Assembly: GCA_913057725.1 (NCBI GenBank)
Contig: CAJXOS010000010.1
Location: forward strand, 1 to 64,000
Origin: an uncultured Lewinella sp.
GTDB taxonomy: Bacteria > Bacteroidota > Bacteroidia > Chitinophagales > Saprospiraceae
Reading direction: 5' to 3'
Length of the DNA stretch: 64,000 bases
Below, one piece after another: positions 29,162 to 38,185 of the stretch. The notes under the pieces were generated by a model, which saw only the letters and a program-made list of their open reading frames with translations, was not told the DNA's origin and made no database searches. Made by a program: the position numbers and the translations under genes. The first letter of the stretch is position 1. Each line of letters starts with the position of its first letter.

Positions 29162-30835
29162 ATGCCACGTATTAAGCATATTATCTGGCCACTTCTATTG
29201 TTATGCCAGCTCTCCCTTTTGGCACAACAGGTAGATTCCCTCAATAAAGTCTCACCGGTACAATTACAAGGAAGCCTCAGCGTAGGTAGCTTCGTTTATC
29301 ACTCTACCCGCGAAAATAACCCGCTGCAGCCCTTCGGCTACTCTTTGAATGCGAATGCGCAGCTTAGGATTCATAAATGGTACATCCCGATATCGGCGGC
29401 CCTCAATCAGCAAGGTTCAAGTCTTAGTACTCCATTCAACAGGATCGGTGTCAGCCCAACCTATAAATCGTTGCGCCTACATCTAGGGCACACCAACCTC
29501 AACTGGTCGCCATTCCTGCTCAATGGTGCCACCGTTTTAGGTGCCGGAGCAGAATGGACACCTAAATCTATTCGAATGGGCATTCTCCACGGGCGACTGC
29601 TTAATCGACCTCGTTTCATTGGAAATGGGCCACAACTCCCTACTTATCGCCGAAACTTCCGAGCCTACAAAGTTGGACTCGGTACAGATCAAAGCTATCT
29701 CGACTTCATGCTCGTGAAAGGGCGAGATGATATTAGCTCGCTTTCAGAAGAACCAGACAGTGTTTTGGCAGCAATCCCAGCACAAGAAAACGTTGGCATT
29801 GGAATGGACTCTCGCTTTAGCTTTGCGAAAGACCGACTCGTCCTTAAAACTGACCTCGCACTAAGTATCTTCACGGAAGACCTCCGCTTTGACACACTAC
29901 GTGTAGAGAACAATGATTTTGCCCGTTGGGTGCTCGATAATGTAATCCCCGCAAACGCTAGCTCCAACGCTACCTATGCAGGTGAAGCAGAATTGCAGTG
30001 GCGCTCTAGAAACTTCTCGCTTGCTGGTACCTACCGGAGGGTCATGCCCGAATTTCAGAGCTTTGGCGCTAATTATCTACTCACCGACCTGGAGGCCATC
30101 ACATTAAATCCATCCTGGCAACTACTTGATGGTAAGCTTATTTTGGGCGGAAGCCTCGGCGTGCAATACAATAATCTCGATGACCGCTTACTGGCTAAAA
30201 CCAAACGCAATATTGGAGGGCTAGACATCAACCTAATCCCAGCTCCGCACTGGGGCGTGGCGCTACAATACAGCAACTTTAGCTTTAATCAACAGGTATT
30301 GCTAGATTCCTTACGGCAAGATTCCTTTGTCATTGACCAGATCAATAACAACATCACTTTGGCTCCTCATTACAGCATAATCCGAGATGATTTGCAACAG
30401 CACTTCTTTCTCAATCTGAATTATCAAGGATTCAGAGATGAAGCAGTCTTCAATGAACTGTCGACAGACAACGACCTGTTTTTGGCCAACCTCAACTACA
30501 TGCTGTATATGACACCTTTGCGGACTAGTATAACCGCGGGGGTTAATTACCTACGTTTTAGCTCCGAAACAATTAATCAGAAACAATTTGGCTTACAAAT
30601 TGGTGCTAGGAAAGCACTCTTGGATGACAAGCTCAAACTCAGCATGAATGGTCAATGGGTTAAGAGTCGAAATGAGCAATTCATGGCTAACAATCTTATG
30701 CTACGATTTGGCTGTAGCTATCGTACTAGCAAGATGAGCACCTTAACCTTAAATAGCTTTTGGCAATCCAGCGACAACCTGATCGGCCAGTACACGGACC
30801 TTCGAGCGCAGATCAGCTATAGGTGGCGCTGGTAA
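29162..30835 (+). CDS. Outer-membrane beta-barrel protein of the TANFOR-like cluster
   Basis: A 557-residue protein with signal peptide (ending LLAQQ). From about residue 35 onward it shows alternating amphipathic strands typical of a large outer-membrane barrel (for example YIPISAALNQQGSSL, WGVALQYSNFSFNQQ, LRAQISYRWRW), ending in an aromatic residue (W) as outer-membrane barrels do. No TonB box or plug domain is visible. It is the last gene of the three-gene set and is followed by a strong terminator. It may be the export channel or anchor for the two large exported proteins upstream; that is inference from position. Confidence 0.75.
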   Translation: MPRIKHIIWPLLLLCQLSLLAQQVDSLNKVSPVQLQGSLSVGSFVYHSTRENNPLQPFGYSLNANAQLRIHKWYIPISAALNQQGSSLSTPFNRIGVSPTYKSLRLHLGHTNLNWSPFLLNGATVLGAGAEWTPKSIRMGILHGRLLNRPRFIGNGPQLPTYRRNFRAYKVGLGTDQSYLDFMLVKGRDDISSLSEEPDSVLAAIPAQENVGIGMDSRFSFAKDRLVLKTDLALSIFTEDLRFDTLRVENNDFARWVLDNVIPANASSNATYAGEAELQWRSRNFSLAGTYRRVMPEFQSFGANYLLTDLEAITLNPSWQLLDGKLILGGSLGVQYNNLDDRLLAKTKRNIGGLDINLIPAPHWGVALQYSNFSFNQQVLLDSLRQDSFVIDQINNNITLAPHYSIIRDDLQQHFFLNLNYQGFRDEAVFNELSTDNDLFLANLNYMLYMTPLRTSITAGVNYLRFSSETINQKQFGLQIGARKALLDDKLKLSMNGQWVKSRNEQFMANNLMLRFGCSYRTSKMSTLTLNSFWQSSDNLIGQYTDLRAQISYRWRW

Positions 30836-30846
30836 GTACATTTGGT

Positions 30847-30871
30847 ACTAGGGCGCTGGATGCGCCCTAGT
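30847..30871. terminator. Bidirectional rho-independent terminator
   Basis: ACTAGGGCGC and GCGCCCTAGT pair perfectly (10 bp, 5-nt loop). On the plus strand the stem runs into TTTTT; on the minus strand the T-run is lacking. It sits between the convergent stops of the outer-membrane gene (+) and the TolC-like gene (-). Confidence 0.85.
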
Positions 30872-30873
30872 TT

Positions 30874-32289
30874 TTACCATATCTGCCCAGCCGTATACCA
30901 CAGGGCTACCACTGCCTTCTGTAGTTCGGCTTGCGTTTTTAATAGCTTAAGCTGGGAAGCTAGGAGTTTCTGCTGGCGGGAGTTCAGAAGGAATACTGAG
31001 CTTTCACCCAGACGGAACTTCACGCGTTCGGCGTCCATCAGGGTGCGGTAGTTTTCTACCACAGACTGAGATAGGACAAGCTGGCGACTACGGTTCTCCC
31101 ACTCCTGCCAATAGGCCGTAAGCTTTGTGGTGAGTTCCTGTTGTTTTTGTTGCTGCTTCCAGTCGGTCTGAGCAATCTTGATATCCGTCAGTGCCACTCC
31201 CGCACGTTCCTTTCGGAGAAGCAAAGGTGCACTAAAGGTGAAGCCCCACTTGTAATTATTGGTCAGCAAATTATCGAGACCACCTTCTCCCTCAGGGTTA
31301 AAGTCCAAGCGGTCGGCCAGAAAATTATAATTGAGGGTTAACTCTGGTTTATACTGCTCCACCTTCCAGCGCCGCTCGATAGATAATTGTTGTTGCTGCA
31401 AGCGATAAGCACGTAGACTTGGATGGTCTAGCACCTGCTGTTGAAGTGTTGCTAGCTCTGGTTGGCGCTCCAAAAACTCCGGATGCTGTGGCACCCAGCT
31501 ATCCTGCCAGTTGACCGGACGACCATCCTGTTCCCAAAACAAGGCTTGGATTTTCGCCACCGCATGGTTGAGCTGAAGGTTGGCTTCTTGTACCTCAAGG
31601 TCCCAGCTTTGCCATTGCAGGAAAGCTTCCAGGGTATCGATAGCAGGGTTATCGCCAGCACGAAAACTTTCCCGAATACCGGTTAGTCGCTCATCACTGT
31701 AGGTCCGTGCCTCAATCGCAATCTCTCGCGAATGATATGCGTACGACCAATCCCAGTATGCCTTATTAGCATCCATAAATAAGGCGTTCCGCAGCTCATC
31801 GGCAATGGCCCGATAACGATCTTGTCCAACTTGCGCCTGGCGCCAATCGGAGCGAGCCTCATCAAAGAGTAGTCCGCGCAGTAGTGGCAATTCAATACCA
31901 AGAACAGCTTGTCCACCTTCTGGCACCCGCCGATCTGGATTGTAGTACAAGCCATTGGGGTCCGTCCAATCGTACTCTGCCTTCAAGGCTACCCCCCAGG
32001 CAGTCGGGATTTTGATCCCTCCTTGGCCATAACTGTAGTAGTCACTACCGCCAAAGACCTTTTGGTCCTGCTCCGCCGACAATTTAGGATCAAAGCCCCC
32101 ACGAGCGTATAGTAGCTCCTGGGCGCCTTGCTCCAACAAGAGTGCCGCTTGGCGTGAGATCGGGTGGTTGACCTTTACCCGTTGCCAGAAATCATCGGGA
32201 GTAATCACTTGCGCCTCCCCTATCAACGGAAAGAGGAATAGGACGAAAGCGACCCGATAAAATATGGGAAACAAATTGCTATTCAACAT
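30874..32289 (-). CDS. TolC-family outer-membrane efflux protein
   Basis: A protein of about 471 residues with signal peptide (LFPIFYRVAFVLFLFPLIGEAQ) and two long-helix repeats of the outer-membrane efflux type: the first has YGQGGIKIPTAWGVALKAEYDW ... PLLRGLLFDEARSDWRQAQVG, the second YKWGFTFSAPLLLRKERAGVALTDIK. TolC proteins form the trimeric tunnel through the outer membrane. The ATG at 32289 is preferred; a GTG at 32325 directly abuts the HlyD stop and would add 12 residues before the signal peptide. It is the third gene of the ABC-HlyD-TolC triad in one operon. Confidence 0.9.
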   Translation of the reverse strand: MLNSNLFPIFYRVAFVLFLFPLIGEAQVITPDDFWQRVKVNHPISRQAALLLEQGAQELLYARGGFDPKLSAEQDQKVFGGSDYYSYGQGGIKIPTAWGVALKAEYDWTDPNGLYYNPDRRVPEGGQAVLGIELPLLRGLLFDEARSDWRQAQVGQDRYRAIADELRNALFMDANKAYWDWSYAYHSREIAIEARTYSDERLTGIRESFRAGDNPAIDTLEAFLQWQSWDLEVQEANLQLNHAVAKIQALFWEQDGRPVNWQDSWVPQHPEFLERQPELATLQQQVLDHPSLRAYRLQQQQLSIERRWKVEQYKPELTLNYNFLADRLDFNPEGEGGLDNLLTNNYKWGFTFSAPLLLRKERAGVALTDIKIAQTDWKQQQKQQELTTKLTAYWQEWENRSRQLVLSQSVVENYRTLMDAERVKFRLGESSVFLLNSRQQKLLASQLKLLKTQAELQKAVVALWYTAGQIW

Positions 32290-32325
32290 GCTTAATTTTC
32301 TCTCTGCTGTAGTGGATGTCTGCAC

Positions 32326-33705
32326 CTACTTCAGTGACTTAATCGGTGCATCAAGCTTATCGTCCTCTTTCGCACCCTCATCTACACCATAATAATCTGG
32401 CGGGAATCCATTAAGCTGTCGCCACAACTCATACCATACGCCCACGTGCCCTAGCAAGGCAATACCTTGTGCTCCAGAGCCTGGTCTCAATGCTTCTGGC
32501 CAGTTTCGATCATCGGGGTTAGGCCCAACTAGAATCCGGTAGCGTCCATTCTTGTCGATATTGTTATCAATGGCTACTACTCGTCCGGAATAGGTACCTA
32601 CAGAAAGGTCTGGCCAACCAGAGAATACAATTGCCGGCCAACCATCAAATACAAACCGTACTTCTGCTCCATGGCTTATCAGCGGCAGGTCCATTGCGCG
32701 AACGTGCAGCTCCACGGCCAGTTCAAAATCAGCAGGCATTATCGTTACGATCGGGTCTCCTTCCTTGACCGTTTCACCAATACCTGGCTTCACCACTTGG
32801 GTGATGTAACAGTCCTGTGGAGCAATGATATAGTAGAACTCGGCTCGCTTTTCGTAGTTATCCGCCAAGATCTGCATCTTATTCAGATCCCCTTCCGCTG
32901 CAAAGCGATCAGACAAGGTGCTGAAACGATCAGATTCCGCCTTAGCAATCTTACTATTGTATTCATTGACAACATTGCGAAGTGCTAACTCTGCTACCGC
33001 TAGTTCTTGCTTACTCTCCAAGAGTTTATTGCCTGCCAATACAGCCTTGGCTTTACCTTCTTGCAGTTTTTGCCGTTTGTCTTCCCAGTCTGTACGTGAC
33101 TTAATTCCTTGTTGGAAGAGCGTATCTGTACGATCAAATTGTAATTGCGCAATTCCTAAAGCTACTTCAGCCTGCTGTACTTCAGCTTCGAGACTTTCTA
33201 TTTTTAGTCCCACCTGCGTCACTTTCGCCTCCAATTGCTCACGCTTCAACGTAAGTTCCTGGCGCATTGCCACAACCTGATCAGCTAACGCTCCGGCCTT
33301 TTGATCATAAGTAACAATGGCATTCTCTTTTGCCCGCACCTGATTATCGGTACGATCCACCAACTGCGGGTCAAAGTAATCGACCTTAATTTCAGAAAGA
33401 TGTACAATGGTATCTCCCTTCTTGACGAGTTGGCCTTCACGTACAAACCATTGTTCAATTCGGCCTGGAATGGTGGCTTGAATAGTCTGTGGTCGATCAC
33501 CAGGATCAAGGGTGGTGATTTTGCCTTTTGTTTGAATATTTTGCTGCCAGGGCAGGAATAGTAGCACAACGAAAATGAGGAGCAAGCCCAACAGCCAGTT
33601 GCGCATCATCTTACTACCAGCAGGCAACGGATTGCGCTCAAGGCAGGTCCACTGCCCTTGGGGTAGTCGCTTAACTACTGAATTTTGCGGTGATATATTT
33701 AGCAT
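32326..33705 (-). CDS. HlyD-family periplasmic adaptor
   Basis: A 459-residue membrane-fusion protein. There is one transmembrane helix near the N-terminus (NWLLGLLLIFVVLLFLPW), then a biotinyl-lipoyl-like half (IPGRIEQWFVREGQLVKKGD), a long coiled-coil hairpin (about 125-265, rich in QLEAKV and ELAVAEL heptads) and the beta-barrel return (IIAPQDCYITQVVKPGIGETVKEGDP). Such adaptors link an inner-membrane ABC exporter to TolC. It lies 15 bp after the ABC gene and abuts the TolC-like gene. The coiled coil is long enough to reach TolC directly. Confidence 0.9.
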   Translation of the reverse strand: MLNISPQNSVVKRLPQGQWTCLERNPLPAGSKMMRNWLLGLLLIFVVLLFLPWQQNIQTKGKITTLDPGDRPQTIQATIPGRIEQWFVREGQLVKKGDTIVHLSEIKVDYFDPQLVDRTDNQVRAKENAIVTYDQKAGALADQVVAMRQELTLKREQLEAKVTQVGLKIESLEAEVQQAEVALGIAQLQFDRTDTLFQQGIKSRTDWEDKRQKLQEGKAKAVLAGNKLLESKQELAVAELALRNVVNEYNSKIAKAESDRFSTLSDRFAAEGDLNKMQILADNYEKRAEFYYIIAPQDCYITQVVKPGIGETVKEGDPIVTIMPADFELAVELHVRAMDLPLISHGAEVRFVFDGWPAIVFSGWPDLSVGTYSGRVVAIDNNIDKNGRYRILVGPNPDDRNWPEALRPGSGAQGIALLGHVGVWYELWRQLNGFPPDYYGVDEGAKEDDKLDAPIKSLK

Positions 33706-33720
33706 CTGATTTCTGTTGAA

Positions 33721-35496
33721 TTATTGTGGCCAACTAGGTACGATAGCCTGGCCATTAGGCATATTCATTTGGAAAATACGCTCGAAGTGTGGGTTATCGC
33801 GCAGCTCTGTGTAGTTACCTTCCGCAACGATCTCACCATCCTTCATGAGAATAATGCGTTCGCATCGGGCCGCAAGCAATGGATCATTGGATACTGCTAG
33901 TAAGGTCCAAGGTTGGCTACGAGCAGTCAGCATATCACACATACGTTCGCGCTCAGTGGGCTGAAGCTTATTCAAGAACTCCTCTAAAGCCAACAGGCGG
34001 GGATGCGATACAATACTTCTTGCCAAAAGAATCTTGGTTTGCACACTCTGTGGTAGGTTACGACCACCAGGCAGTAGTACCGTATCATATCCATTTGGTA
34101 GACGCTGTACGAAATCTTCAAGTCCTACCTGACGGGTTGCCCAAACGATTTGCTGGAAGTTGATTTCTTCGTGTCCCAAGCAAATGTTCTCCCAAAGGGT
34201 ACCGTTGAAGATATCTTCCTGGGCACCGTGGTCGCCAATGTATCGGCGCAAGCTCTTCAGATTGAAGTTGAACATTGGTGCTCCATTGTAGCTCACCGTA
34301 CCATCATAATCAAGTAGCATACCGGAAACAACCTGGATAAGTGTAGACTTACCAGAGCTGTTATAACCAGCAACACAAACCTTCTCGCCTGGCTGCACCT
34401 TGAAGCTGACATCACGTAGCGTTTTCCGATTACTGTCACTGAATTGGAAATTCAAATCTCTGATATCCAGCTCCATACCTTTTCCGGTATCGACACGCTC
34501 GAACTTCATACCCTCATGTGGGTCTAGTGGAAGGTCCGTGAAGTAGCCCATCTTTTCCAAGCCCGTCAAAAGGTCATAGACATCGGCTAGAGTTAGGATC
34601 ACCTTTTCTACGGAATTGAGGATCAGAAGCACCACGATCTCAGCCGCTACAAACTGACCAATGGTGATCTGGTTATTGATTACCAAAATACCACCAAGTG
34701 CAAGCAGGACTGCTGTCACTACAGTTTTGAAGGCTACGATATAACCATACTGATTGACCAGAATACGGAAGTGATTGGCACGAGCATCGAGGTAGCCATC
34801 CACCAGATCATTAGTTTTACTAAGGGAAAGTCGAGCACCACTCGCCAACTTAAAGGTGATCATGGTACGTGCTACCTCTTGTAGCCAGTGGGCTACCTTA
34901 TACTTATACTTACTCTCTACCAAGCTGGATTCTAAGCCTTTAGGCCCTGTCCAACGAAGCAGGAATACGAGTACAACCAGTACAGCCAGTCCGAAGAAAA
35001 CAAAGAAGGAGTGATAGAATGAGATAAGTAGAAGACCAAAAATGATCTGCACCAAACCAGTGGAGAAATCCATCAGAACCTTAGGCAGACCTTTTTGAAC
35101 GGTCAGGGTATCAAAAAAGCGGTTCACCAATTCTGGTGGATAATCGCGTTGTAGATCGTCTAGGCGGAGGTTAGGAATACGGAGCGCAAATTCAAAGGCA
35201 GAACGAGCGAATACGCGTCGTTGCAAGGTCTCCGCTACCGTGATCTGCATGATTTTAAGTACTCCAGAAAAGAGCGTCCCCAAAGTCACTACTGCAATCA
35301 AGATAACCAACGAAGAGGAAACATCCCCTCCTTGTACTAATCCAATTACTGCTTGAATGCCTAACGGCAAAGTCAGCGTCAGTAGCCCGCCGAAGATGGC
35401 AAATAGATAGATGTAGGCCACGTCCTTACGGTCTGGCTCTAGCAATCTAAATAGTCGCTGAAGTGAACTAATTCCAGAGTTTTGTGCCATGTGCAT
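33721..35496 (-). CDS. Type I secretion-like ABC protein with degenerate ATPase motifs
   Basis: A 591-residue half-transporter: six transmembrane helices (about 25-310), then an ATP-binding domain. Walker A is intact (GYNSSGKST, 377-385). The signature LSGGQ is replaced by LPQSVQ (481-486), the Walker B Asp is Glu (LLALEEF, E505-E506) and the switch His is Ser (LLAVSND, S536). It has no C39 peptidase. It heads a triad with HlyD and TolC-like genes and is divergent from an ECF sigma gene. Reduced or no ATPase activity is possible, unless an unusual but conserved variant is functional. The ATG at about 35490-35496 gives MHMAQ; the second Met is equally possible. The substrate is unknown. Confidence 0.88.
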   Translation of the reverse strand: MHMAQNSGISSLQRLFRLLEPDRKDVAYIYLFAIFGGLLTLTLPLGIQAVIGLVQGGDVSSSLVILIAVVTLGTLFSGVLKIMQITVAETLQRRVFARSAFEFALRIPNLRLDDLQRDYPPELVNRFFDTLTVQKGLPKVLMDFSTGLVQIIFGLLLISFYHSFFVFFGLAVLVVLVFLLRWTGPKGLESSLVESKYKYKVAHWLQEVARTMITFKLASGARLSLSKTNDLVDGYLDARANHFRILVNQYGYIVAFKTVVTAVLLALGGILVINNQITIGQFVAAEIVVLLILNSVEKVILTLADVYDLLTGLEKMGYFTDLPLDPHEGMKFERVDTGKGMELDIRDLNFQFSDSNRKTLRDVSFKVQPGEKVCVAGYNSSGKSTLIQVVSGMLLDYDGTVSYNGAPMFNFNLKSLRRYIGDHGAQEDIFNGTLWENICLGHEEINFQQIVWATRQVGLEDFVQRLPNGYDTVLLPGGRNLPQSVQTKILLARSIVSHPRLLALEEFLNKLQPTERERMCDMLTARSQPWTLLAVSNDPLLAARCERIILMKDGEIVAEGNYTELRDNPHFERIFQMNMPNGQAIVPSWPQ

Positions 35497-35609
35497 TATT
35501 TCATCTAGGCCTTTTGGCCGAGTGTTCGGTAGTTATAACAACAATGCCTTCTAAAAGGTGCATAAAAAAAGCTTATGGGTTCAATAAAATAGTTTTATTT
35601 ACAAAAATG

Positions 35610-35630
35610 ATAGTTTTACTATTATATTTG
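35610..35630 (+). promoter_or_regulatory. Palindromic operator and -7 box before the ECF sigma gene
   Basis: ATAGT-TTT-ACTAT (35610-35622) directly precedes TATATTTG (35623-35630), a fit to TAnnTTTG. It lies 55 bp upstream of the sigma gene start. The same 13-bp palindrome, with AAA in the middle, is found before the SulP gene. No -33 box is visible, in line with an activator-dependent promoter. Confidence 0.6.
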
Positions 35631-35685
35631 TGTGCAATTACATCAGATATAGACTTCAACCACTCATGCTCAAAACTCGAATCAG

Positions 35686-36219
35686 ATGACAACAAGTGCC
35701 TTCGGACAGATTTTCCAGGAACACATCCCAAATCTCCAAGCTTTTGCCCTTCAACTCACCCGTGACAAGAACGACGCAGAAGATCTATACCAAGACACCT
35801 TATATAAAGCAATCCGCTATCGTCACCTTTACAAACCAAAAACAAACCTACAGGCCTGGCTGATGACGATTATGCGTAACACCTTCATCAATGAGTGGAG
35901 AAGACGCAAGCGCAAGCAGCAAATTGCCGAGATGCAAATTCCAGGCGTGACCTTCTCTCAGACTACTCCTGTACAAAACGGTGGCGAACGAAAAATCATC
36001 ATGCAGGAAATCATGAAGGCGTTAAACGAAATAGATAAAGGCCTAAGTAAGCCATTCCTAATGGCCTTCAAAGGGTATAAGTATGAAGAGATTGCCGAAG
36101 AAATGGGGCTGCCACTAGGTACAGTGAAAAGCCGTATCCATCAGGCTCGGAAGTTGCTTAAAGCGAAGATTAAGCGTAACTATCAGGGTGAGAGCTTGCA
36201 AGAGATTCTTGCCGACTAG
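35686..36219 (+). CDS. ECF-type sigma factor
   Basis: A 177-residue sigma-70 family protein with region 2 at about 15-75 (DAEDLYQDTLYKAIRYRHLY ... AWLMTIMRNTFINEWRR) and region 4 at about 110-165 (SKPFLMAFKGYKYEEIAEEMGLPLGTVKSRIHQARKLLK). No anti-sigma gene follows; instead a strong terminator closes the unit. It is divergent from the ABC-HlyD-TolC operon and has an upstream palindrome shared with the SulP gene. A role in envelope or oxygen-related response is possible but not shown. Confidence 0.92.
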   Translation: MTTSAFGQIFQEHIPNLQAFALQLTRDKNDAEDLYQDTLYKAIRYRHLYKPKTNLQAWLMTIMRNTFINEWRRRKRKQQIAEMQIPGVTFSQTTPVQNGGERKIIMQEIMKALNEIDKGLSKPFLMAFKGYKYEEIAEEMGLPLGTVKSRIHQARKLLKAKIKRNYQGESLQEILAD

Positions 36220-36245
36220 ATGCAACAATAATACTCCAACAGAAT

Positions 36246-36278
36246 AAAAAAGCCGCTATCGATGATAGCGGCTTTTTT
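36246..36278 (+). terminator. Rho-independent terminator after the ECF sigma gene
   Basis: GCCGCTATC and GATAGCGGC form a 9-bp stem with a GAT loop, extended by A-T pairs on both sides and followed by a run of eight T. A textbook terminator for the sigma gene. Confidence 0.95.
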
Positions 36279-36302
36279 TTGTCTAGTAGGGACATCATAA
36301 AC

Positions 36303-36372
36303 AATAGTTATTTTTACAATAAACTATTCTAATATTTTTTTATCCAGAATAGTAAAACTATTATTATACTTG
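36303..36372 (+). promoter_or_regulatory. Palindromic operator and promoter before the SulP gene
   Basis: ATAGT-AAA-ACTAT (36349-36361) lies 3 bp upstream of TATACTTG (36365-36372), a near match to TAnnTTTG. A second, looser inverted repeat (AATAGTT at 36303-36309, AACTATT at 36322-36328) lies just upstream. The 13-bp palindrome is the same half-site pair as before the ECF sigma gene. Confidence 0.55.
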
Positions 36373-36439
36373 TACGTTGTTACCAAGAAGGTCATACTTT
36401 GCCCTTGTTTTTCCTTGAAAAACGATTAAACGAATTATC

Positions 36440-38062
36440 ATGAGTGAGCAAAACTCCGGACTGTTTTCGGAACTGAAGTCGGACTTACCGGCGGGATTAG
36501 TTGTATTTCTCGTAGCAGTTCCCCTCTGTTTGGGTATTGCTCTGGCTTCAGGTGCCCCATTGTTCTCTGGTATTATTGCCGGTATTGTGGGTGGTACTGT
36601 AGTCGCATTAGCTTCAGGTTCTCCACTTGGTGTTAGTGGTCCTGCTGCTGGTTTGGCTGTAATTGTACTTACAGCTATCCAGAGTTTAGGTTACGAAACA
36701 TTTCTGCTTGCAGTAGTCATTGCAGGTGTATTCCAGGTTCTACTTGGCTTTGCCAAAGCCGGTGTGATTGGATACTTCTTCCCTTCTTCTGTAATTAAAG
36801 GTATGCTTTCCGGTATTGGATTGATCATTATCCTCAAGCAAATACCACATGCCTTTGGATACGATAGTGATCCGGAAGGAGATTTGGCCTTCCAGCAAAT
36901 GGACGGTGAGACCACCTTCTCTGCGCTAGAGCACATGTTTAGTGCAATCACTCCTGGTGCATTACTTATCAGTGTTCTATCACTAGCGATCCTCTTAATC
37001 TGGCAACGTCCATTTATCAAGAAATTCAAGATTTTCAATATTATCCAAGGTCCACTTGTAGTGGTGGTACTCGGTATCGTTCTTCAAGGAGTTTTAGCAG
37101 GCACAGAATGGGGCCTTTCAGCTGACCACTTAGTAAGCCTACCCGTTGCTGAGGGATGGAGTGAAATTACTGGCCTATTTACATTACCAGCATTTGGGGA
37201 GTGGAACAACCCTGCCGTTTGGGTTACTGCCTTCACGATTGCCGTTGTTGCGAGTTTGGAAACACTACTCTGTGTAGAAGCTACAGATAAGCTAGATCCA
37301 TACAAGCGATTGACTCCTACCAACCGTGAGCTCAAGGCTCAAGGTTTAGGTAACTTCCTTAGTGGTCTGGTTGGTGGTTTGCCTGTGACTCAGGTAATTG
37401 TTCGCAGTTCTGCCAATATCCAATCTGGTGGTAAAACTAAAGCTGCTGCCTTTATCCATGGTATCATGCTACTTGTTAGTGTACTTGCAATACCTACCGT
37501 ACTAAACATGATTCCATTGGCTAGTCTTGCTGCGATCCTGATTATCGTAGGTTTCAAACTAGCTAAGCCTTCACTATTCAAGGAAATGTTCAAGCAAGGG
37601 CACAAGCAATTCATTCCATTTATGGTTACCATCGTGGGTATTTTGCTAACAGACCTCCTTGTTGGTATTGGTATTGGTTTGGCAGTAGCGGTATTCTATA
37701 TCCTACTCAACAACTACAAGACTCCTTACTTCGTAGAAGACAAGCGCAAAGACAAAGGTGTTATCCACCTGGAACTGGCGGAGGATGTTTCTTTCCTAAA
37801 CAAAGCAAGTATTCTTCTAAGTTTGAAGAAATTGCCTGAAAATAGCAAAGTGATCATTGACGCTAGTCAGACGCTGCACATCGATTACGATATTCAAGAT
37901 ATCCTCATTGATTTCAAAGCCAATGCTGCGTATAAGGACATAGAACTTGAATTCGTCGGCCTCGACGAGGAAACGATGGAACTACAGCCTTCTGCTAAGC
38001 AAGGTAAGGTTGTACGCAATTCTAAGCAATTGAAGCTGGACTCATCAGTTGCTACGAGCTAA
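36440..38062 (+). CDS. SulP family anion (bicarbonate/sulfate) transporter
   Basis: A 540-residue inner-membrane transporter of the SulP family. The transmembrane domain is at about 15-430 (early GIALASGAPLFSGIIAGIVGG motif, then SGPAAGLAVIVLTAI). The C-terminal cytoplasmic part (about 440-540) holds a STAS-like fold (HLELAEDVSFLNKASILLSLKKL ... IIDASQTLHIDYD). SulP proteins carry sulfate, bicarbonate or other anions; here bicarbonate is a reasonable guess only. It has its own promoter with the ATAGT palindrome and a strong inverted repeat after its stop. Confidence 0.93.
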   Translation: MSEQNSGLFSELKSDLPAGLVVFLVAVPLCLGIALASGAPLFSGIIAGIVGGTVVALASGSPLGVSGPAAGLAVIVLTAIQSLGYETFLLAVVIAGVFQVLLGFAKAGVIGYFFPSSVIKGMLSGIGLIIILKQIPHAFGYDSDPEGDLAFQQMDGETTFSALEHMFSAITPGALLISVLSLAILLIWQRPFIKKFKIFNIIQGPLVVVVLGIVLQGVLAGTEWGLSADHLVSLPVAEGWSEITGLFTLPAFGEWNNPAVWVTAFTIAVVASLETLLCVEATDKLDPYKRLTPTNRELKAQGLGNFLSGLVGGLPVTQVIVRSSANIQSGGKTKAAAFIHGIMLLVSVLAIPTVLNMIPLASLAAILIIVGFKLAKPSLFKEMFKQGHKQFIPFMVTIVGILLTDLLVGIGIGLAVAVFYILLNNYKTPYFVEDKRKDKGVIHLELAEDVSFLNKASILLSLKKLPENSKVIIDASQTLHIDYDIQDILIDFKANAAYKDIELEFVGLDEETMELQPSAKQGKVVRNSKQLKLDSSVATS

Positions 38063-38097
38063 TTTGCTCGGATACAACTTATAAAGATCAAATAATA

Positions 38098-38129
38098 AAG
38101 GGGCGGTGAATGTACATTCACCGCCCCTT
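38098..38129. terminator. Long perfect palindrome, bidirectional terminator
   Basis: AAGGGGCGGTGAATGT is followed at once by its exact reverse complement, 16 bp on each side. It lies between convergent stops of the SulP gene (+) and the thioredoxin-like gene (-). T-runs are short, so it is a strong hairpin but not a canonical terminator. Confidence 0.75.
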
Positions 38130-38185
38130 GTCCTATATAATTCTACTATAACCCCTGTGTTGGGGGTAAGGTCACAATAGCAACC

